A stretch of 64,000 nt of DNA from Morganella morganii (lineage in GTDB: Bacteria > Pseudomonadota > Gammaproteobacteria > Enterobacterales > Enterobacteriaceae), in the NCBI RefSeq assembly GCF_019243775.1, contig NZ_CP069157.1, positions 1,674,001-1,738,000 of the forward strand, written 5' to 3'. Shown piece by piece: positions 25,164 through 35,366 of this stretch (position 1 is its first letter; every line of letters begins with the position of its first letter). The notes below the pieces were generated by a model that was not told where the DNA came from, did no database searches, and saw only the letters and a list, made by a program, of their open reading frames with translations. Both the position numbers and the translations under genes were made by a program.

Positions 25164-26462
25164 ATGAACATTGTCATCCTGGGAAGTGGTGTTATCGGTG
25201 TTACAACAGCCTGGTATCTCGCGCAGAAAGGGCACGATGTGACTGTTATCGACAGGCAGCCGGCGGCGGCGGAAGAAACCAGCTTCGGTAATGCCGGGCA
25301 AATATCTCCCGGTTATGCCACGCCGTGGGGGGCGCCGGGTATTCCGCTGAAAGCCGTGAAATGGATGTTTGAAAAACATGCCCCGCTGGCCATCAGGCCG
25401 GATGGTTCGCTGTTCCAGCTGCGCTGGATGTGGCAGATGCTGCGCAATTGCGGTGCTGATTATTACGTCATGAATAAAAGCCGCATGGTACGGATTGCGG
25501 AATACAGCCGTGACTGCATGAAAGCATTACGTGCCGAAACCGGAATACAGTATGAGGGGCGTCAGGGTGGCACACTGCAACTATTCCGCACACAAAAACA
25601 GCTGGATAACGCAGCCAATGATATTGCAGTTCTGAAACAGGAAGGCGTGGCGTACCGCCTGCTGAGTGCCGGTGAACTGCATGAGGCAGAACCGGCGCTG
25701 GCCCATGCGGAACATAAACTGGCGGGTGGCCTGCAACTGCCGAATGATGAAACCGGGGACTGTAATTTGTTCACCAAAAGGCTGGCAGAAATGGCGGAGC
25801 AGGCCGGAGTGAAATTCCGCTTCGGTGTCAATATACATCGCCTGCAATTCAGCGGTGATCGTGTCAGCGGGGTGATTTGCGACGAGGAAGTGATCACCGG
25901 TGACCAGTATGTGGTGGCGCTGGGGTCATACTCGACAAAATTACTGCACGGCCATATCGCTATCCCGGTGTATCCGCTGAAAGGTTATTCTCTGACCATG
26001 CCGATTATTGACGAAAGCCGTGCTCCTGCATCCACGGTACTGGATGAAACCTACAAAATTGCGGTGACCCGTTTTGACCAGCGTATCCGTGTCGGCGGCA
26101 TGGCAGAAGTGGTTGGTTTTAACCTTGATATTGTCAGACGGCGCTGCGAAACACTGAAAATGGTGGTGCAGGATCTTTACGGCGGCGGCGGGGATATCAG
26201 CAAAGCCACTTTCTGGACCGGTCTGCGCCCGATGACACCGGACGGCACCCCGATTGTCGGGCCGACTGCGTACAGTAATCTGTTCCTCAATACCGGCCAC
26301 GGCACCCTCGGCTGGACAATGGCCTGCGGCAGCGGGCAGTTGCTTGCCGATATTATGTCCGGCGATAAACCGGCTATCCGCGCGGATGATCTGGCAGTAT
26401 CCCGTTATCTGAACGGGTTCAGAACCCGGCTGGTGATCCCGCAGCAGTTACATACCGCATAA
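25164..26462 (+). CDS. dadA: D-amino acid dehydrogenase small subunit DadA
   Basis: The 432-residue flavoprotein begins [20 protein letters not shown], an FAD-binding GxGxxG Rossmann motif, and ends with [20 protein letters not shown] and [20 protein letters not shown], typical of DadA. It is a peripheral inner-membrane enzyme that oxidises D-alanine and other D-amino acids to 2-oxo acids and ammonia, passing electrons to the quinone pool. A good ribosome binding site (AAGGCGG) precedes the start. It forms an operon with dadX 26 bp downstream, so the racemase supplies its substrate from L-alanine. Confidence 0.96.
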   Translation: MNIVILGSGVIGVTTAWYLAQKGHDVTVIDRQPAAAEETSFGNAGQISPGYATPWGAPGIPLKAVKWMFEKHAPLAIRPDGSLFQLRWMWQMLRNCGADYYVMNKSRMVRIAEYSRDCMKALRAETGIQYEGRQGGTLQLFRTQKQLDNAANDIAVLKQEGVAYRLLSAGELHEAEPALAHAEHKLAGGLQLPNDETGDCNLFTKRLAEMAEQAGVKFRFGVNIHRLQFSGDRVSGVICDEEVITGDQYVVALGSYSTKLLHGHIAIPVYPLKGYSLTMPIIDESRAPASTVLDETYKIAVTRFDQRIRVGGMAEVVGFNLDIVRRRCETLKMVVQDLYGGGGDISKATFWTGLRPMTPDGTPIVGPTAYSNLFLNTGHGTLGWTMACGSGQLLADIMSGDKPAIRADDLAVSRYLNGFRTRLVIPQQLHTA

Positions 26463-26488
26463 CCAACAAAATAAGGAGCGGTGATTTT

Positions 26489-27559
26489 ATGCCTCGTCCG
26501 ATACAGGCTGTGATTGACAGTGAAGCTGTCCGCTATAATCTGGCCCGGGTAAAAGAGCGGGTCAGCCCGTCCCGGGTATGGGCAGTGGTAAAAGCGGATG
26601 CATACGGACATGGCATTGAACGGATTTTTCCGGCACTGGCGCAGGCGGAGGGCATTGCGCTGCTGGATTTCAGTGAGGCAGTGAAGGTTCGTGAACTGGG
26701 CTGGCAAAAGCCGGTTTTGCTGCTGGAGGGATTTTTTCAGCCAGAAGATCTGTCACTGATTGACCGTTATCAACTGTCAACATCTGTACACAGCGAGTGG
26801 CAGATTAAAGCGATAGAGGAAGCTTCATTTATTCATCCGCTGAATGTGTATCTGAAACTGAACAGCGGCATGAACCGATTGGGTTTTTCTCCGGCGGCGT
26901 ACCTGAATGCACTCCAGCGTCTGACAGTATTACCACAGGTCGGCACTATCACACTGATGAGCCATTTTGCGGATGCGGATTTAACTGCCGGTATTCATAA
27001 ACAGATGTCGCGCATTGCACTGTTCAGTTCTCTGAACTTACCGCAGTGTCTGGCAAATTCCGCAGCGGCCATGTGGGAACCGGACACCCGCGCGGATGAA
27101 GTGCGCTGCGGTATCATCCTCTATGGTGTTTCACCCAGCGGCAACAGTGCGGATATTGCAGAGTTCGGCCTGAAACCGGCGATGACTCTCCGCAGTGAAA
27201 TTATTGCTGTTCATGATATTGAAGCCGGTGAAACCGTGGGTTATGGCAGTCGTTTTACCGCCGCGGCACCGATGCGGATTGCCACCATTGCCTGTGGTTA
27301 TGCGGATGGTTATCCGCGCCATGCACCGGACGGCACACCGGTCTGGATTGCCGGACAGCGCTGCCCGCTGGCGGGACGGATCTCCATGGATATGCTGACA
27401 GTTGATATCACCCGCTGTCCGGAGGCGGATATCGGTACACCGGTTGAATTGTGGGGCGCGAATCTTCCGGCGGATGATGTCGCACAATATGCCGGGACTA
27501 TCGGCTACGAACTGCTGACAGCGCTGGCACGGCGGGTACCGGTGATCACTGCCGGGTAA
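26489..27559 (+). CDS. dadX: Catabolic alanine racemase DadX
   Basis: The 356-residue PLP enzyme has the lysine that binds the cofactor in VWAVVKADAYGHG (about residue 33) and the catalytic tyrosine near ETVGYGSRFTA (about 253). NSGMNRLGF and ISMDMLTVDI are further alanine racemase blocks. It interconverts L- and D-alanine. Position directly after dadA with an AAGGAG ribosome binding site assigns it as the catabolic isozyme DadX rather than the biosynthetic Alr. Confidence 0.95.
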   Translation: MPRPIQAVIDSEAVRYNLARVKERVSPSRVWAVVKADAYGHGIERIFPALAQAEGIALLDFSEAVKVRELGWQKPVLLLEGFFQPEDLSLIDRYQLSTSVHSEWQIKAIEEASFIHPLNVYLKLNSGMNRLGFSPAAYLNALQRLTVLPQVGTITLMSHFADADLTAGIHKQMSRIALFSSLNLPQCLANSAAAMWEPDTRADEVRCGIILYGVSPSGNSADIAEFGLKPAMTLRSEIIAVHDIEAGETVGYGSRFTAAAPMRIATIACGYADGYPRHAPDGTPVWIAGQRCPLAGRISMDMLTVDITRCPEADIGTPVELWGANLPADDVAQYAGTIGYELLTALARRVPVITAG

Positions 27560-27655
27560 TTATACGTCTTTCCGGCTGTTTTTATGATCCTGATAAATAC
27601 CCGGCCACTCTGTGCGCAGTAAACTGTTCCGGTTGAAATCAGGCAGGAGTGCGTT

Positions 27656-29950
27656 ATGCAGGCGGGTGTGGAAATCCGGGTGAAGGGAAAAGTTCAGGGA
27701 GTCGGGTTTCGTCCGGCTGTCTGGCAGATAGCCCATCAGATGGGATTGTGCGGTGATGTCAGCAATGACAGTGAAGGGGTGCTTATCCACCTTCCGGCAG
27801 AAGCGGATATCGCCGGTTTTATCAGCCGGTTACAGGCACAATGCCCGCCGCTGGCGCGAATCGACCATATCGGGCAGCAGCATTATACCTTTGAACAGTG
27901 TCCGGCGGCATTTACCATCACCGCCAGCGGACAGGGGGAAATGGATACCGAAATTATCCCGGACGCAGCAACCTGTGATGTTTGTCTGAGTGAATTGTTT
28001 GCCCCCGGCAACCGCCGTTACCGTTATCCTTTTATTAACTGCACACACTGCGGGCCCCGTTTCACCATTATCAGGGGAATGCCGTATGATCGTCCGAATA
28101 CCGCGATGTCGGTTTTTCCGTTTTGTCCGGTGTGTCAGCATGAATACCGTGACCCGGCAGATCGCCGCTTCCATGCTCAGCCGAATGCCTGTCCGGATTG
28201 CGGACCGCATATCTGGCTGACGGATCCGCAGCAGCAGATTACCGCCCGCTTTGATGATGCTCTGTCAGCCGCAGTCCGTTTGCTGAAAGACGGCAAAATT
28301 CTGGCGATGCAGGGACTGGGTGGCTTTCACCTGGTGGCGGATGCACAAAACAGTGACGCTGTGGCCGTACTGAGAGCCCGAAAACACCGGCCTGCCAAGC
28401 CATTTGCGGTGATGATACCGTCCGTTGACTGGTTGGCGGAATGCACAGGCAGGAAGCCGGATCCCGGCCTGATTACCCTGCTGAAAAGCCCTGCCGCACC
28501 GATTGTGCTGACAGATGAACCGGAAGTAATCGCCGCATTGTCTCCGCTGGTCGCACCAGGATTGTGTGAAACCGGCATTATGCTGCCGTCTAATCCGTTA
28601 CAGCACCTGTTGCTGCATGATATTCAGCGCCCGCTGATTATGACCTCCGGGAATGCATCAGGCCATACTCCGGCGCTGGATCACGCAGCGGCATTTGAGC
28701 AGCTCAGTTCCATTGCCGATGCTTTTCTGTTACATAACCGCGAAGTTATTCAGCGGGCGGATGATTCCCTTGTCCGCTATCAGTCCGGTGATATTCAGGT
28801 GCTGCGGCGCGCGCGCGGTTATGTGCCGGATGCTATCGATGTCAGCACAGTGACCGGCAAAAATCCGCCGGCAGTTCTGGCACTGGGTGGTGACCTGAAA
28901 AACACCTTCTGCCTGCTGCATCATCAGCAGCTGATTACCGGGCCGCATCTCGGGGATTTGGCTGATCTCTCCGTACAGGGGCAACTGGAGGCTTCGCTGA
29001 AACTGTTTGAGCGGATTTATCAGTTCAAACCACAGGTTATCGCCGGGGATGCGCATCCCGGCTATATCAGTCATCAGATGGGGATGGCACTGGCACAGGC
29101 GCATCAGGTGCCGTTCATGCCGGTTTATCATCATCACGCGCATATTGCAGCCTGTCTGGCAGAACATGGCTGGCGTCAGGAAGATGGTGAAGTCGTAGGG
29201 ATAGCACTGGACGGCCTCGGATACGGCGCGGATAACACACTATGGGGCGGTGAAATCCTGGCGGGTGATTACCGTCATATGACCCGTACCGGCGGGTTAC
29301 CGGCCGTGAGTTTGCCGGGGGGCGACAAAGCGGCGGTGCAGCCGTGGCGTAACCTGCTGGCTCATCTGTATCACGCCGGTTTGTGGTCGTCTTCACCACT
29401 GGCATCACGGCTTGCCGGGAAGAATGTATCATTACTGATTAAAGCCATTGAGCAGGGTATCAATGCCCCGAAAGCATCATCCTGCGGGCGTTTGTTTGAT
29501 GCAGTGGCTTGTGCGCTCGGATTAACCGCAGATCAGATAAGCTGGGAAGGGGAAGCCGCCTGTGCGCTGGAAAATTGCGCGTTACAGTGTCACAACCAGA
29601 ATGAGCTTATTACCGGTGAAACACTGCCGCTGACTGCGGATAACACTATTAATTTACGTCCGCTCTGGCAGATGCTGGCGGATGATACTCAGACAATACC
29701 GGAAAGAGCATTCCGTTTTCATGTACTGCTGGCAAATACGGTTGCCGGGCTGGCGGATGATACAGCAACCCGGAAAAATACGGATACCATCGTGCTCTCC
29801 GGCGGCGTGTTTAATAACCGGTTGCTGCGCCGTATTATTAAGGACAAATTAAGCCACAGGCAGGTGCGGGAACCCCGTCAGTTGCCGTGTGGTGATGGCG
29901 GAATAGCGGCTGGTCAGGCACTTATCGCTGCAATGACATTACTTAACTGA
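27656..29950 (+). CDS. hypF: Carbamoyltransferase HypF for hydrogenase maturation
   Basis: The 764-residue protein is full length (E. coli 750). Domains in order are an acylphosphatase domain (about 1-92, with GVGFRPAVW), two zinc-finger units (CDVC...CTHCG and CPVC...CPDCG, about 109-180), a YrdC-like domain (about 200-380, KHRPAKPFAVM) and a Kae1-like domain with the metal motif VYHHHAHIAACLAEHG (about 490) and LSGGVFNNRLL. HypF makes the carbamoyl group from carbamoyl phosphate that HypE converts to the cyanide ligands of NiFe hydrogenases. A CAGGAG ribosome binding site precedes the ATG. No other hyp or hydrogenase gene is in the window, so it is encoded away from its partners. Confidence 0.96.
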   Translation: MQAGVEIRVKGKVQGVGFRPAVWQIAHQMGLCGDVSNDSEGVLIHLPAEADIAGFISRLQAQCPPLARIDHIGQQHYTFEQCPAAFTITASGQGEMDTEIIPDAATCDVCLSELFAPGNRRYRYPFINCTHCGPRFTIIRGMPYDRPNTAMSVFPFCPVCQHEYRDPADRRFHAQPNACPDCGPHIWLTDPQQQITARFDDALSAAVRLLKDGKILAMQGLGGFHLVADAQNSDAVAVLRARKHRPAKPFAVMIPSVDWLAECTGRKPDPGLITLLKSPAAPIVLTDEPEVIAALSPLVAPGLCETGIMLPSNPLQHLLLHDIQRPLIMTSGNASGHTPALDHAAAFEQLSSIADAFLLHNREVIQRADDSLVRYQSGDIQVLRRARGYVPDAIDVSTVTGKNPPAVLALGGDLKNTFCLLHHQQLITGPHLGDLADLSVQGQLEASLKLFERIYQFKPQVIAGDAHPGYISHQMGMALAQAHQVPFMPVYHHHAHIAACLAEHGWRQEDGEVVGIALDGLGYGADNTLWGGEILAGDYRHMTRTGGLPAVSLPGGDKAAVQPWRNLLAHLYHAGLWSSSPLASRLAGKNVSLLIKAIEQGINAPKASSCGRLFDAVACALGLTADQISWEGEAACALENCALQCHNQNELITGETLPLTADNTINLRPLWQMLADDTQTIPERAFRFHVLLANTVAGLADDTATRKNTDTIVLSGGVFNNRLLRRIIKDKLSHRQVREPRQLPCGDGGIAAGQALIAAMTLLN

Positions 29951-30083
29951 AACCGGTGGCACGATTTAGCACAGTAAATATTTGTAATTTTTATCATCGC
30001 TGAATTATCATTCACCGTAATATATGCGCCCCGCAAACATTTGTTGCGGTAATTTGTACATGAATTTAACTCAGGAAATGATA

Positions 30084-30842
30084 ATGCATAAGAAATTAAC
30101 CGGCCTGCTCAGTCTCAGTATGTTAACTGTCATGTCAGCCTCTGCCTTTGCAGACGACGGAAAATGGTCTGTCGGTGCTTCCGTACTTTATCAGGAGCAG
30201 GCATACCGCGGCACAAAAACATCTGATAAATTTATGCCGGTTCCGATGGTTAACTATGAAGGTAAAAACTTTTATTTTCATACTTTAGCGACCGGTTATT
30301 ATCTGTGGAATGACAAAAAAGATCAGCTGTCCGTTGACCTGTTCTACTATCCGCAGGCATACCGTGCCAAAGATAATAAAGATTCCCGCATGCGCAAACT
30401 CGATAACCGCCGTGATACTGCCATGGCCGGGCTGAGCTACCGCCATCATGAAGAGTGGGGAACACTGCGTACCAACTTCTCCGGAGATATCCTGGGTAAA
30501 AGTGACGGTATGCGTTTTGATGCCGCTTACCTTTACGGGTTTGAGGGCGATAAATGGTCTGTCCAGCCGGGCGTGGGTGTAATCTGGTCCAGCGAAAAAC
30601 AGAACCGTTATGAATACGGGATCACCGCTGCTGAATCCCGCCGCAGCGGTCTGGATGAATACCGTCCGGGCAGCAGCTGGACACCGTATGTTGAGGTGAC
30701 CGGTCATTATCAGTTTGATGAAAACTGGTCTGCATTCGCCATGGGCCGCATCGACCTGTTACCAAGTGAGGCCAAAGACAGCCCGATGGTGGATAAAAAA
30801 CACACCTCTATCCTGTGGACTGGTGTGACTTATACTTTCTGA
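30084..30842 (+). CDS. mipA: MipA/OmpV family outer-membrane protein
   Basis: The ATG at 30084 has CAGGAAA upstream and starts MHKKLTGLLSLSMLTVMSAS, a signal peptide cleaved near FADD (residue 23); a longer frame from 30024 lacks this. The 252-residue product has amphipathic strands throughout and ends in aromatic VTYTF, the outer-membrane barrel signature. Length and LYGFEGDKWSVQPGVGVIW fit MipA/OmpV. In E. coli MipA links the murein synthase PBP1B to the transglycosylase MltA; OmpV relatives also act as porins. A terminator follows. Confidence 0.85.
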   Translation: MHKKLTGLLSLSMLTVMSASAFADDGKWSVGASVLYQEQAYRGTKTSDKFMPVPMVNYEGKNFYFHTLATGYYLWNDKKDQLSVDLFYYPQAYRAKDNKDSRMRKLDNRRDTAMAGLSYRHHEEWGTLRTNFSGDILGKSDGMRFDAAYLYGFEGDKWSVQPGVGVIWSSEKQNRYEYGITAAESRRSGLDEYRPGSSWTPYVEVTGHYQFDENWSAFAMGRIDLLPSEAKDSPMVDKKHTSILWTGVTYTF

Positions 30843-30861
30843 TAATTCAGTGGTATAACAG

Positions 30862-30897
30862 AACTGCACCTGACCTGTGTCCGGTGCAGTTTTTTTA
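30862..30897 (+). terminator. Terminator of mipA
   Basis: AACTGCACC (30862-30870) pairs with GGTGCAGTT (30883-30891), followed by a T7 run. Confidence 0.85.
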
Positions 30898-30925
30898 TGG
30901 CTGTTAACCATGCCGGAGGACTTCT

Positions 30926-31528
30926 GTGATCAGTGTATTGCGTCATTGTCTGCTGTTGCTCTGTTTTTTTGCCTCCGCTGTGTACGCGTGGCAGCCGCAG
31001 CAGGGCGATATTATTTTCCATACCTCGCGCACCTCTCAGAGCCTCGCCATACAAAAAGCGACCGGGTCGGTCTACAGCCATATGGGGATTATTCTGCTGC
31101 GTGACGGTAAGCCGTATGTGTATGAGGCGGCAAAAACAGTCCGCTTTACACCGCTGAAACAGTGGATTGCACGCGGCACCGGTAACCATTACGTGGTGAA
31201 ACGCCTGAAAAAGCCGCTGAGTGCCTCACAGCAGCAGGCGTTATACCGTGAGGCGATACGGTATCAGTCCCGGCCTTACGACCTGACATTTTCATGGGAT
31301 GATGAGCGGATTTATTGTTCTGAACTGGTCTGGAAAATCTATAAAAATGCCCTGAATACAGAGGTCGGTCAGTTACAGACATTGCGGGAGTTTGATTTAT
31401 CTTCACCGGAAGTACAGGCAAAGATGAAAGAACGGTACGGAAAGGCGGTTCCGCTGAATGAAACGGTGATTTCGCCGGTGGCTGTGTTTGATTCACCGCT
31501 GCTGACAACGGTATATGAAAGCCGGTAA
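30926..31528 (+). CDS. yiiX: YiiX-type permuted papain-like hydrolase
   Basis: Translation starts at GTG 30926 with CGGAGGA six bases upstream. The 200-residue protein has a signal peptide (cleavage near VYA/W, residue 21), followed by QPQQGDIIFHTSRTSQSLAI, which is the YiiX start. Catalytic candidates are His in GSVYSHMGI (about residue 52) and Cys in RIYCSELVW (about 130). The family is a circularly permuted NlpC/P60 papain fold with unknown periplasmic substrate, perhaps lipid or amide bonds. The 3' end overlaps a short hairpin. Confidence 0.9.
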   Translation: MISVLRHCLLLLCFFASAVYAWQPQQGDIIFHTSRTSQSLAIQKATGSVYSHMGIILLRDGKPYVYEAAKTVRFTPLKQWIARGTGNHYVVKRLKKPLSASQQQALYREAIRYQSRPYDLTFSWDDERIYCSELVWKIYKNALNTEVGQLQTLREFDLSSPEVQAKMKERYGKAVPLNETVISPVAVFDSPLLTTVYESR

Positions 31529-31543
31529 GCATTCACCGGCTTT
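31518..31543. terminator. Hairpin at the end of yiiX
   Basis: AAAGCCGGT (31518-31526) pairs with ACCGGCTTT (31535-31543). The left arm overlaps the last codons of yiiX and the T-run is short, so termination is probable rather than certain. Confidence 0.5.
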
Positions 31544-31563
31544 ATATGTTCCTGAGCAGCCCG

Positions 31564-32445
31564 TCAGCCTATTTTCGGGTTCAGGCGGATACGGACGGAG
31601 AGATGGGACGGTTTATCGCCCTGCGGAGCCATAGGGCGGTTAATCCGCGCACTTTCAGCACACACCATCGTTTTATAGCCATCATCCGGCATATCGGCCA
31701 TTGAAGCGGACAATGCTGCACCCGGGTTCCAGCACACCACATCGCTGTGATGAAAGTGCACCACTTCAATATGACGTTTTAATTTCTTATCGTGGATATA
31801 GGTGGATTGCTCCGGCTCGGTATAGATGCGGTCGGTACGGCCGTTGAAAACCAGCTTTGTCTCTTCCGTATATTCTTCACGCTGTGACAGATTATCCAGC
31901 AGATGCTGCCCCAGCCCGCTGATACTGACCTGTGCAATATCGCCGACGGTAAAATAGGTATGCAGTGCAGCGGTTGCCTGATACTGCCCGTAAGCTTCCA
32001 GCTCAACCTCACAGGTGTCTCCCAGGCGGATGCGGGCGATCAGTGTGAACTCGTGCGGCCACAATTTGCGGGTTTCCGCACTGTCACGCAAGGTGAATGT
32101 GAGAAATACACCCTCTTCATTTTCATTATGAGCCGTGAACTCCCACTGCATAATACGGGCAAAACCGTGGGAAGGCGCCTGCACCGGGCCGAACCACGGC
32201 CAGCAGATCGGGATCCCGCCGCGGATGGCCACACCCGGGGTAAATGCACTGTTTTCACTGAGCCATAATCCCGGCTGTTCTGAACCGGCCGGTTGCCATG
32301 CCAGCACCTGTGCTCCCTGAAAACTGACCGCAGCACGGACTTTCGGATGGTCGATCACAATAACCGGCAAATCCCCCATCTGACGCTGGGACAGCGAAGG
32401 GGTGATCGGACTGGTAACCGGTAACGCAAGAAGGCGCTCAATCAT
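31564..32445 (-). CDS. yeaD: D-hexose-6-phosphate mutarotase YeaD
   Basis: The 293-residue protein belongs to the aldose 1-epimerase-like family. Blocks include AAVSFQGAQVLAWQPAGSE, GVAIRGGIPICWPWFG and HGFARIMQWEF; the catalytic His is in AALHTYFTVGD and the base Glu lies in MVCAESARI. It speeds interconversion of alpha and beta forms of hexose 6-phosphates such as glucose 6-phosphate. It is encoded directly downstream of gapA in the same direction, the usual enterobacterial order, with a terminator between them that is likely leaky. Confidence 0.94.
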   Translation of the reverse strand: MIERLLALPVTSPITPSLSQRQMGDLPVIVIDHPKVRAAVSFQGAQVLAWQPAGSEQPGLWLSENSAFTPGVAIRGGIPICWPWFGPVQAPSHGFARIMQWEFTAHNENEEGVFLTFTLRDSAETRKLWPHEFTLIARIRLGDTCEVELEAYGQYQATAALHTYFTVGDIAQVSISGLGQHLLDNLSQREEYTEETKLVFNGRTDRIYTEPEQSTYIHDKKLKRHIEVVHFHHSDVVCWNPGAALSASMADMPDDGYKTMVCAESARINRPMAPQGDKPSHLSVRIRLNPKIG

Positions 32446-32506
32446 AATTTACCCTTTTGTAATAAAAACAGGACATTTACTTTCTACTTTACGACTGTTT
32501 ACCACA

Positions 32507-32535
32507 AAACAAAAGAGCCGCAAAAGCGGCTCTTT
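32507..32535 (-). terminator. Terminator of gapA
   Basis: AAAGAGCCGC (32512-32521) pairs with GCGGCTCTTT (32526-32535). On the minus strand the hairpin is followed by a T-rich stretch. Confidence 0.8.
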
Positions 32536-32557
32536 GTGAGGATAACAGAGTGCAGAC

Positions 32558-33574
<1,017 letters not shown>

Positions 33575-33749
33575 TTAGTGAATTAAAGTTGCTACTAAAG
33601 TTACCAAAACCTTGCCAGCCGTCAAGCGGAATCGTGTCAATTAATGTCATTTAACATTTAATCTGCTCAACAAATCGCCACTTTCAGTAAATTTGTCGCC
33701 GCTATTATCGGGACTTAGCGGAATAAAGACAGCGTGTATGGGGCATAAA

Positions 33750-33765
33750 TGTGAAACATGTCACA
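33750..33765. promoter_or_regulatory. CRP site between gapA and msrB
   Basis: TGTGAAACATGTCACA has the perfect CRP core TGTGA-N6-TCACA. It lies about 197 bp from the gapA start and 118 bp from the msrB start. E. coli gapA has a CRP-controlled promoter, so gapA is the more likely target. The rest of the intergenic region is AT-rich; it also contains AGAATAACA (33799-33807) paired with TGTTATTCT (33832-33840). Confidence 0.65.
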
Positions 33766-33882
33766 AATAAGTGGTGTCAATGCTGACATGACAAGTTTAG
33801 AATAACATCCGGTCATTTGATGTTAATTTTTTGTTATTCTGTATTCTGACTGACCCTGCACAATAATGATAAGGATTCAGCT

Positions 33883-34296
33883 ATGTCCGGGACTGATAAA
33901 AAGCGGGATACACCCGCTGAGCTGACAGAGATTCAGCGCTATGTCACACAGGAAGCGGGAACTGAGCACCCGTTTACCGGCCGCCTGCTCTATAATGAGA
34001 AACAGGGGGTATACCGTTGTATTTGTTGTGGTTCTCCGCTTTTTTATTCGGATACCAAGTTTGATGCCGGCTGCGGCTGGCCGAGTTTTTATGAGCCGGT
34101 CAGCAAAAGTGCAGTCCGGTATATTGACGATACCTCTCATGGCATGCATCGTATTGAGACCCGTTGCGGCCATTGTGATGCGCATCTGGGACATGTTTTT
34201 CCTGACGGGCCTGCGCCGACAGGGCAGCGTTATTGTATTAACTCAGCATCACTGAGTTTTGAAGATGAAAAAACAAAAGCAATAACAAACGGTTAG
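33883..34296 (+). CDS. msrB: Peptide methionine-R-sulfoxide reductase MsrB
   Basis: The 137-residue protein has the two zinc CxxC pairs ([11 protein letters not shown] and [11 protein letters not shown]), the block [10 protein letters not shown] and the catalytic cysteine in [11 protein letters not shown] near the C-terminus. It reduces methionine-R-sulfoxide in proteins using thioredoxin. A ribosome binding site AAGGA precedes the ATG. It is divergent from gapA, and yeaC follows about 100 bp later, as in E. coli. Confidence 0.96.
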   Translation: MSGTDKKRDTPAELTEIQRYVTQEAGTEHPFTGRLLYNEKQGVYRCICCGSPLFYSDTKFDAGCGWPSFYEPVSKSAVRYIDDTSHGMHRIETRCGHCDAHLGHVFPDGPAPTGQRYCINSASLSFEDEKTKAITNG

Positions 34297-34399
34297 TTTG
34301 GTTATATTGAAATTTAACATTTATATAACGATAGAAAAAACGATTCAGCTTCTGATGTGATCAAAAGGTAAAATCAGATGCTTTCGGGGAAGGAACTGT

Positions 34400-34675
34400 A
34401 TGGAAATTGATGATTTATTGTCCGCCATGACGCCGGAAGTCTACGGGCGTCTGGTGACAGCCGTCGAACTGGGTAAATGGGCCGATGGTGTACCACTGAC
34501 GGAATCTCAGAAAAGCAGCAGTCTGCAGCTGGTGATGTTATGGCAGTCCCGCCATAACGCGGATCCGGCACATATGACGGTGGGGACTGACGGGGAAATC
34601 AGCCTGAAAAGTAAGCAGGAGCTGAAAGCGCTGTTTACCGATACGCATCTGGCCACACTGAAACCGCAGGACTGA
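34400..34675 (+). CDS. yeaC: YeaC family protein (DUF1315)
   Basis: A 91-residue protein with MTPEVYGRLVTAVELGKWADG and LQLVMLWQSRHN, the hallmarks of YeaC (90 residues in E. coli). It is small, helical and cytoplasmic, with no known function. A GGGGAAGGA ribosome binding site precedes the ATG. The order msrB-yeaC-pncA-ansA-sppA agrees with the enterobacterial arrangement. Confidence 0.92.
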   Translation: MEIDDLLSAMTPEVYGRLVTAVELGKWADGVPLTESQKSSSLQLVMLWQSRHNADPAHMTVGTDGEISLKSKQELKALFTDTHLATLKPQD

Positions 34676-34682
34676 GTGTAAA

Positions 34683-34706
34683 ACGGGACAGTGTTTACTG
34701 TCCCGT
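34683..34706. terminator. Hairpin between yeaC and pncA
   Basis: ACGGGACAGT (34683-34692) pairs perfectly with ACTGTCCCGT (34697-34706) between convergent genes. There is no long T-run. Confidence 0.55.
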
Positions 34707-34717
34707 CATGACATTTG

Positions 34718-35356
34718 CTATTCTTTCTCGCCGCAGAACTGAGCCGCTGTCTGCAACCGCGCACCGGCGTTCTCCATCTCCGCAAATGCGGTGAGGCTGT
34801 CATCCGGCTTTAAATTAACGCCCCGGCAGCCGTCTGTGATCACAGTGACGGCAAATCCTTCCGCCAGTGCATCCAGCACCGTAAATTTCACACAGTAATC
34901 GGTGGCGATCCCCAGAACAGCGAGATGCGTGATCTGCAGTTCTGCCAGCAGTTTCAGCAGGACGGTCGGCTCCCGGTGATCGTTATCATAAAACGCGCTG
35001 TAACTGTCCGTGGCCTGGTTTTCACCCTTATAAATAATATGGCTGATAGCCTGTTTATTCAGGTCAGGATGAAAATCCGCCCCCGGTGTGTTCTGCACAC
35101 AATGCACCGGCCACCAGACTTGGGGCAGTCCGTTCAGTTCGCCGCATTCACCAATCACTGTCCCGGAATTGACGGCAAAGCTCAGATGCTCAGCCGGATG
35201 CCAGTCCTGACTGGCGATCACCGGGATATTCTGTTGCTGACAACGGGCTATCATCCGGTTCGCTGTGCGGATCACCGCATCACTGTCGCGGACAGCCAGG
35301 CTGCCGCCCTGACAAAAATCATTCTGAATATCCACCAGAAGCAGTGCCGGTTTCAT
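34718..35356 (-). CDS. pncA: Nicotinamidase PncA
   Basis: The 212-residue protein begins MKPALLLVDIQNDFCQGGSL, with the catalytic Asp in VDIQNDF, a Lys in YKGEN and the nucleophile Cys in GIATDYCVKFTVLDA. Metal ligands are in SQDWHPAEH. It hydrolyses nicotinamide to nicotinate for NAD salvage and also activates pyrazinamide. It lies 10 bp downstream of ansA in the same operon. Confidence 0.96.
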   Translation of the reverse strand: MKPALLLVDIQNDFCQGGSLAVRDSDAVIRTANRMIARCQQQNIPVIASQDWHPAEHLSFAVNSGTVIGECGELNGLPQVWWPVHCVQNTPGADFHPDLNKQAISHIIYKGENQATDSYSAFYDNDHREPTVLLKLLAELQITHLAVLGIATDYCVKFTVLDALAEGFAVTVITDGCRGVNLKPDDSLTAFAEMENAGARLQTAAQFCGEKE

Positions 35357-35366
35357 TGCAGACTCC

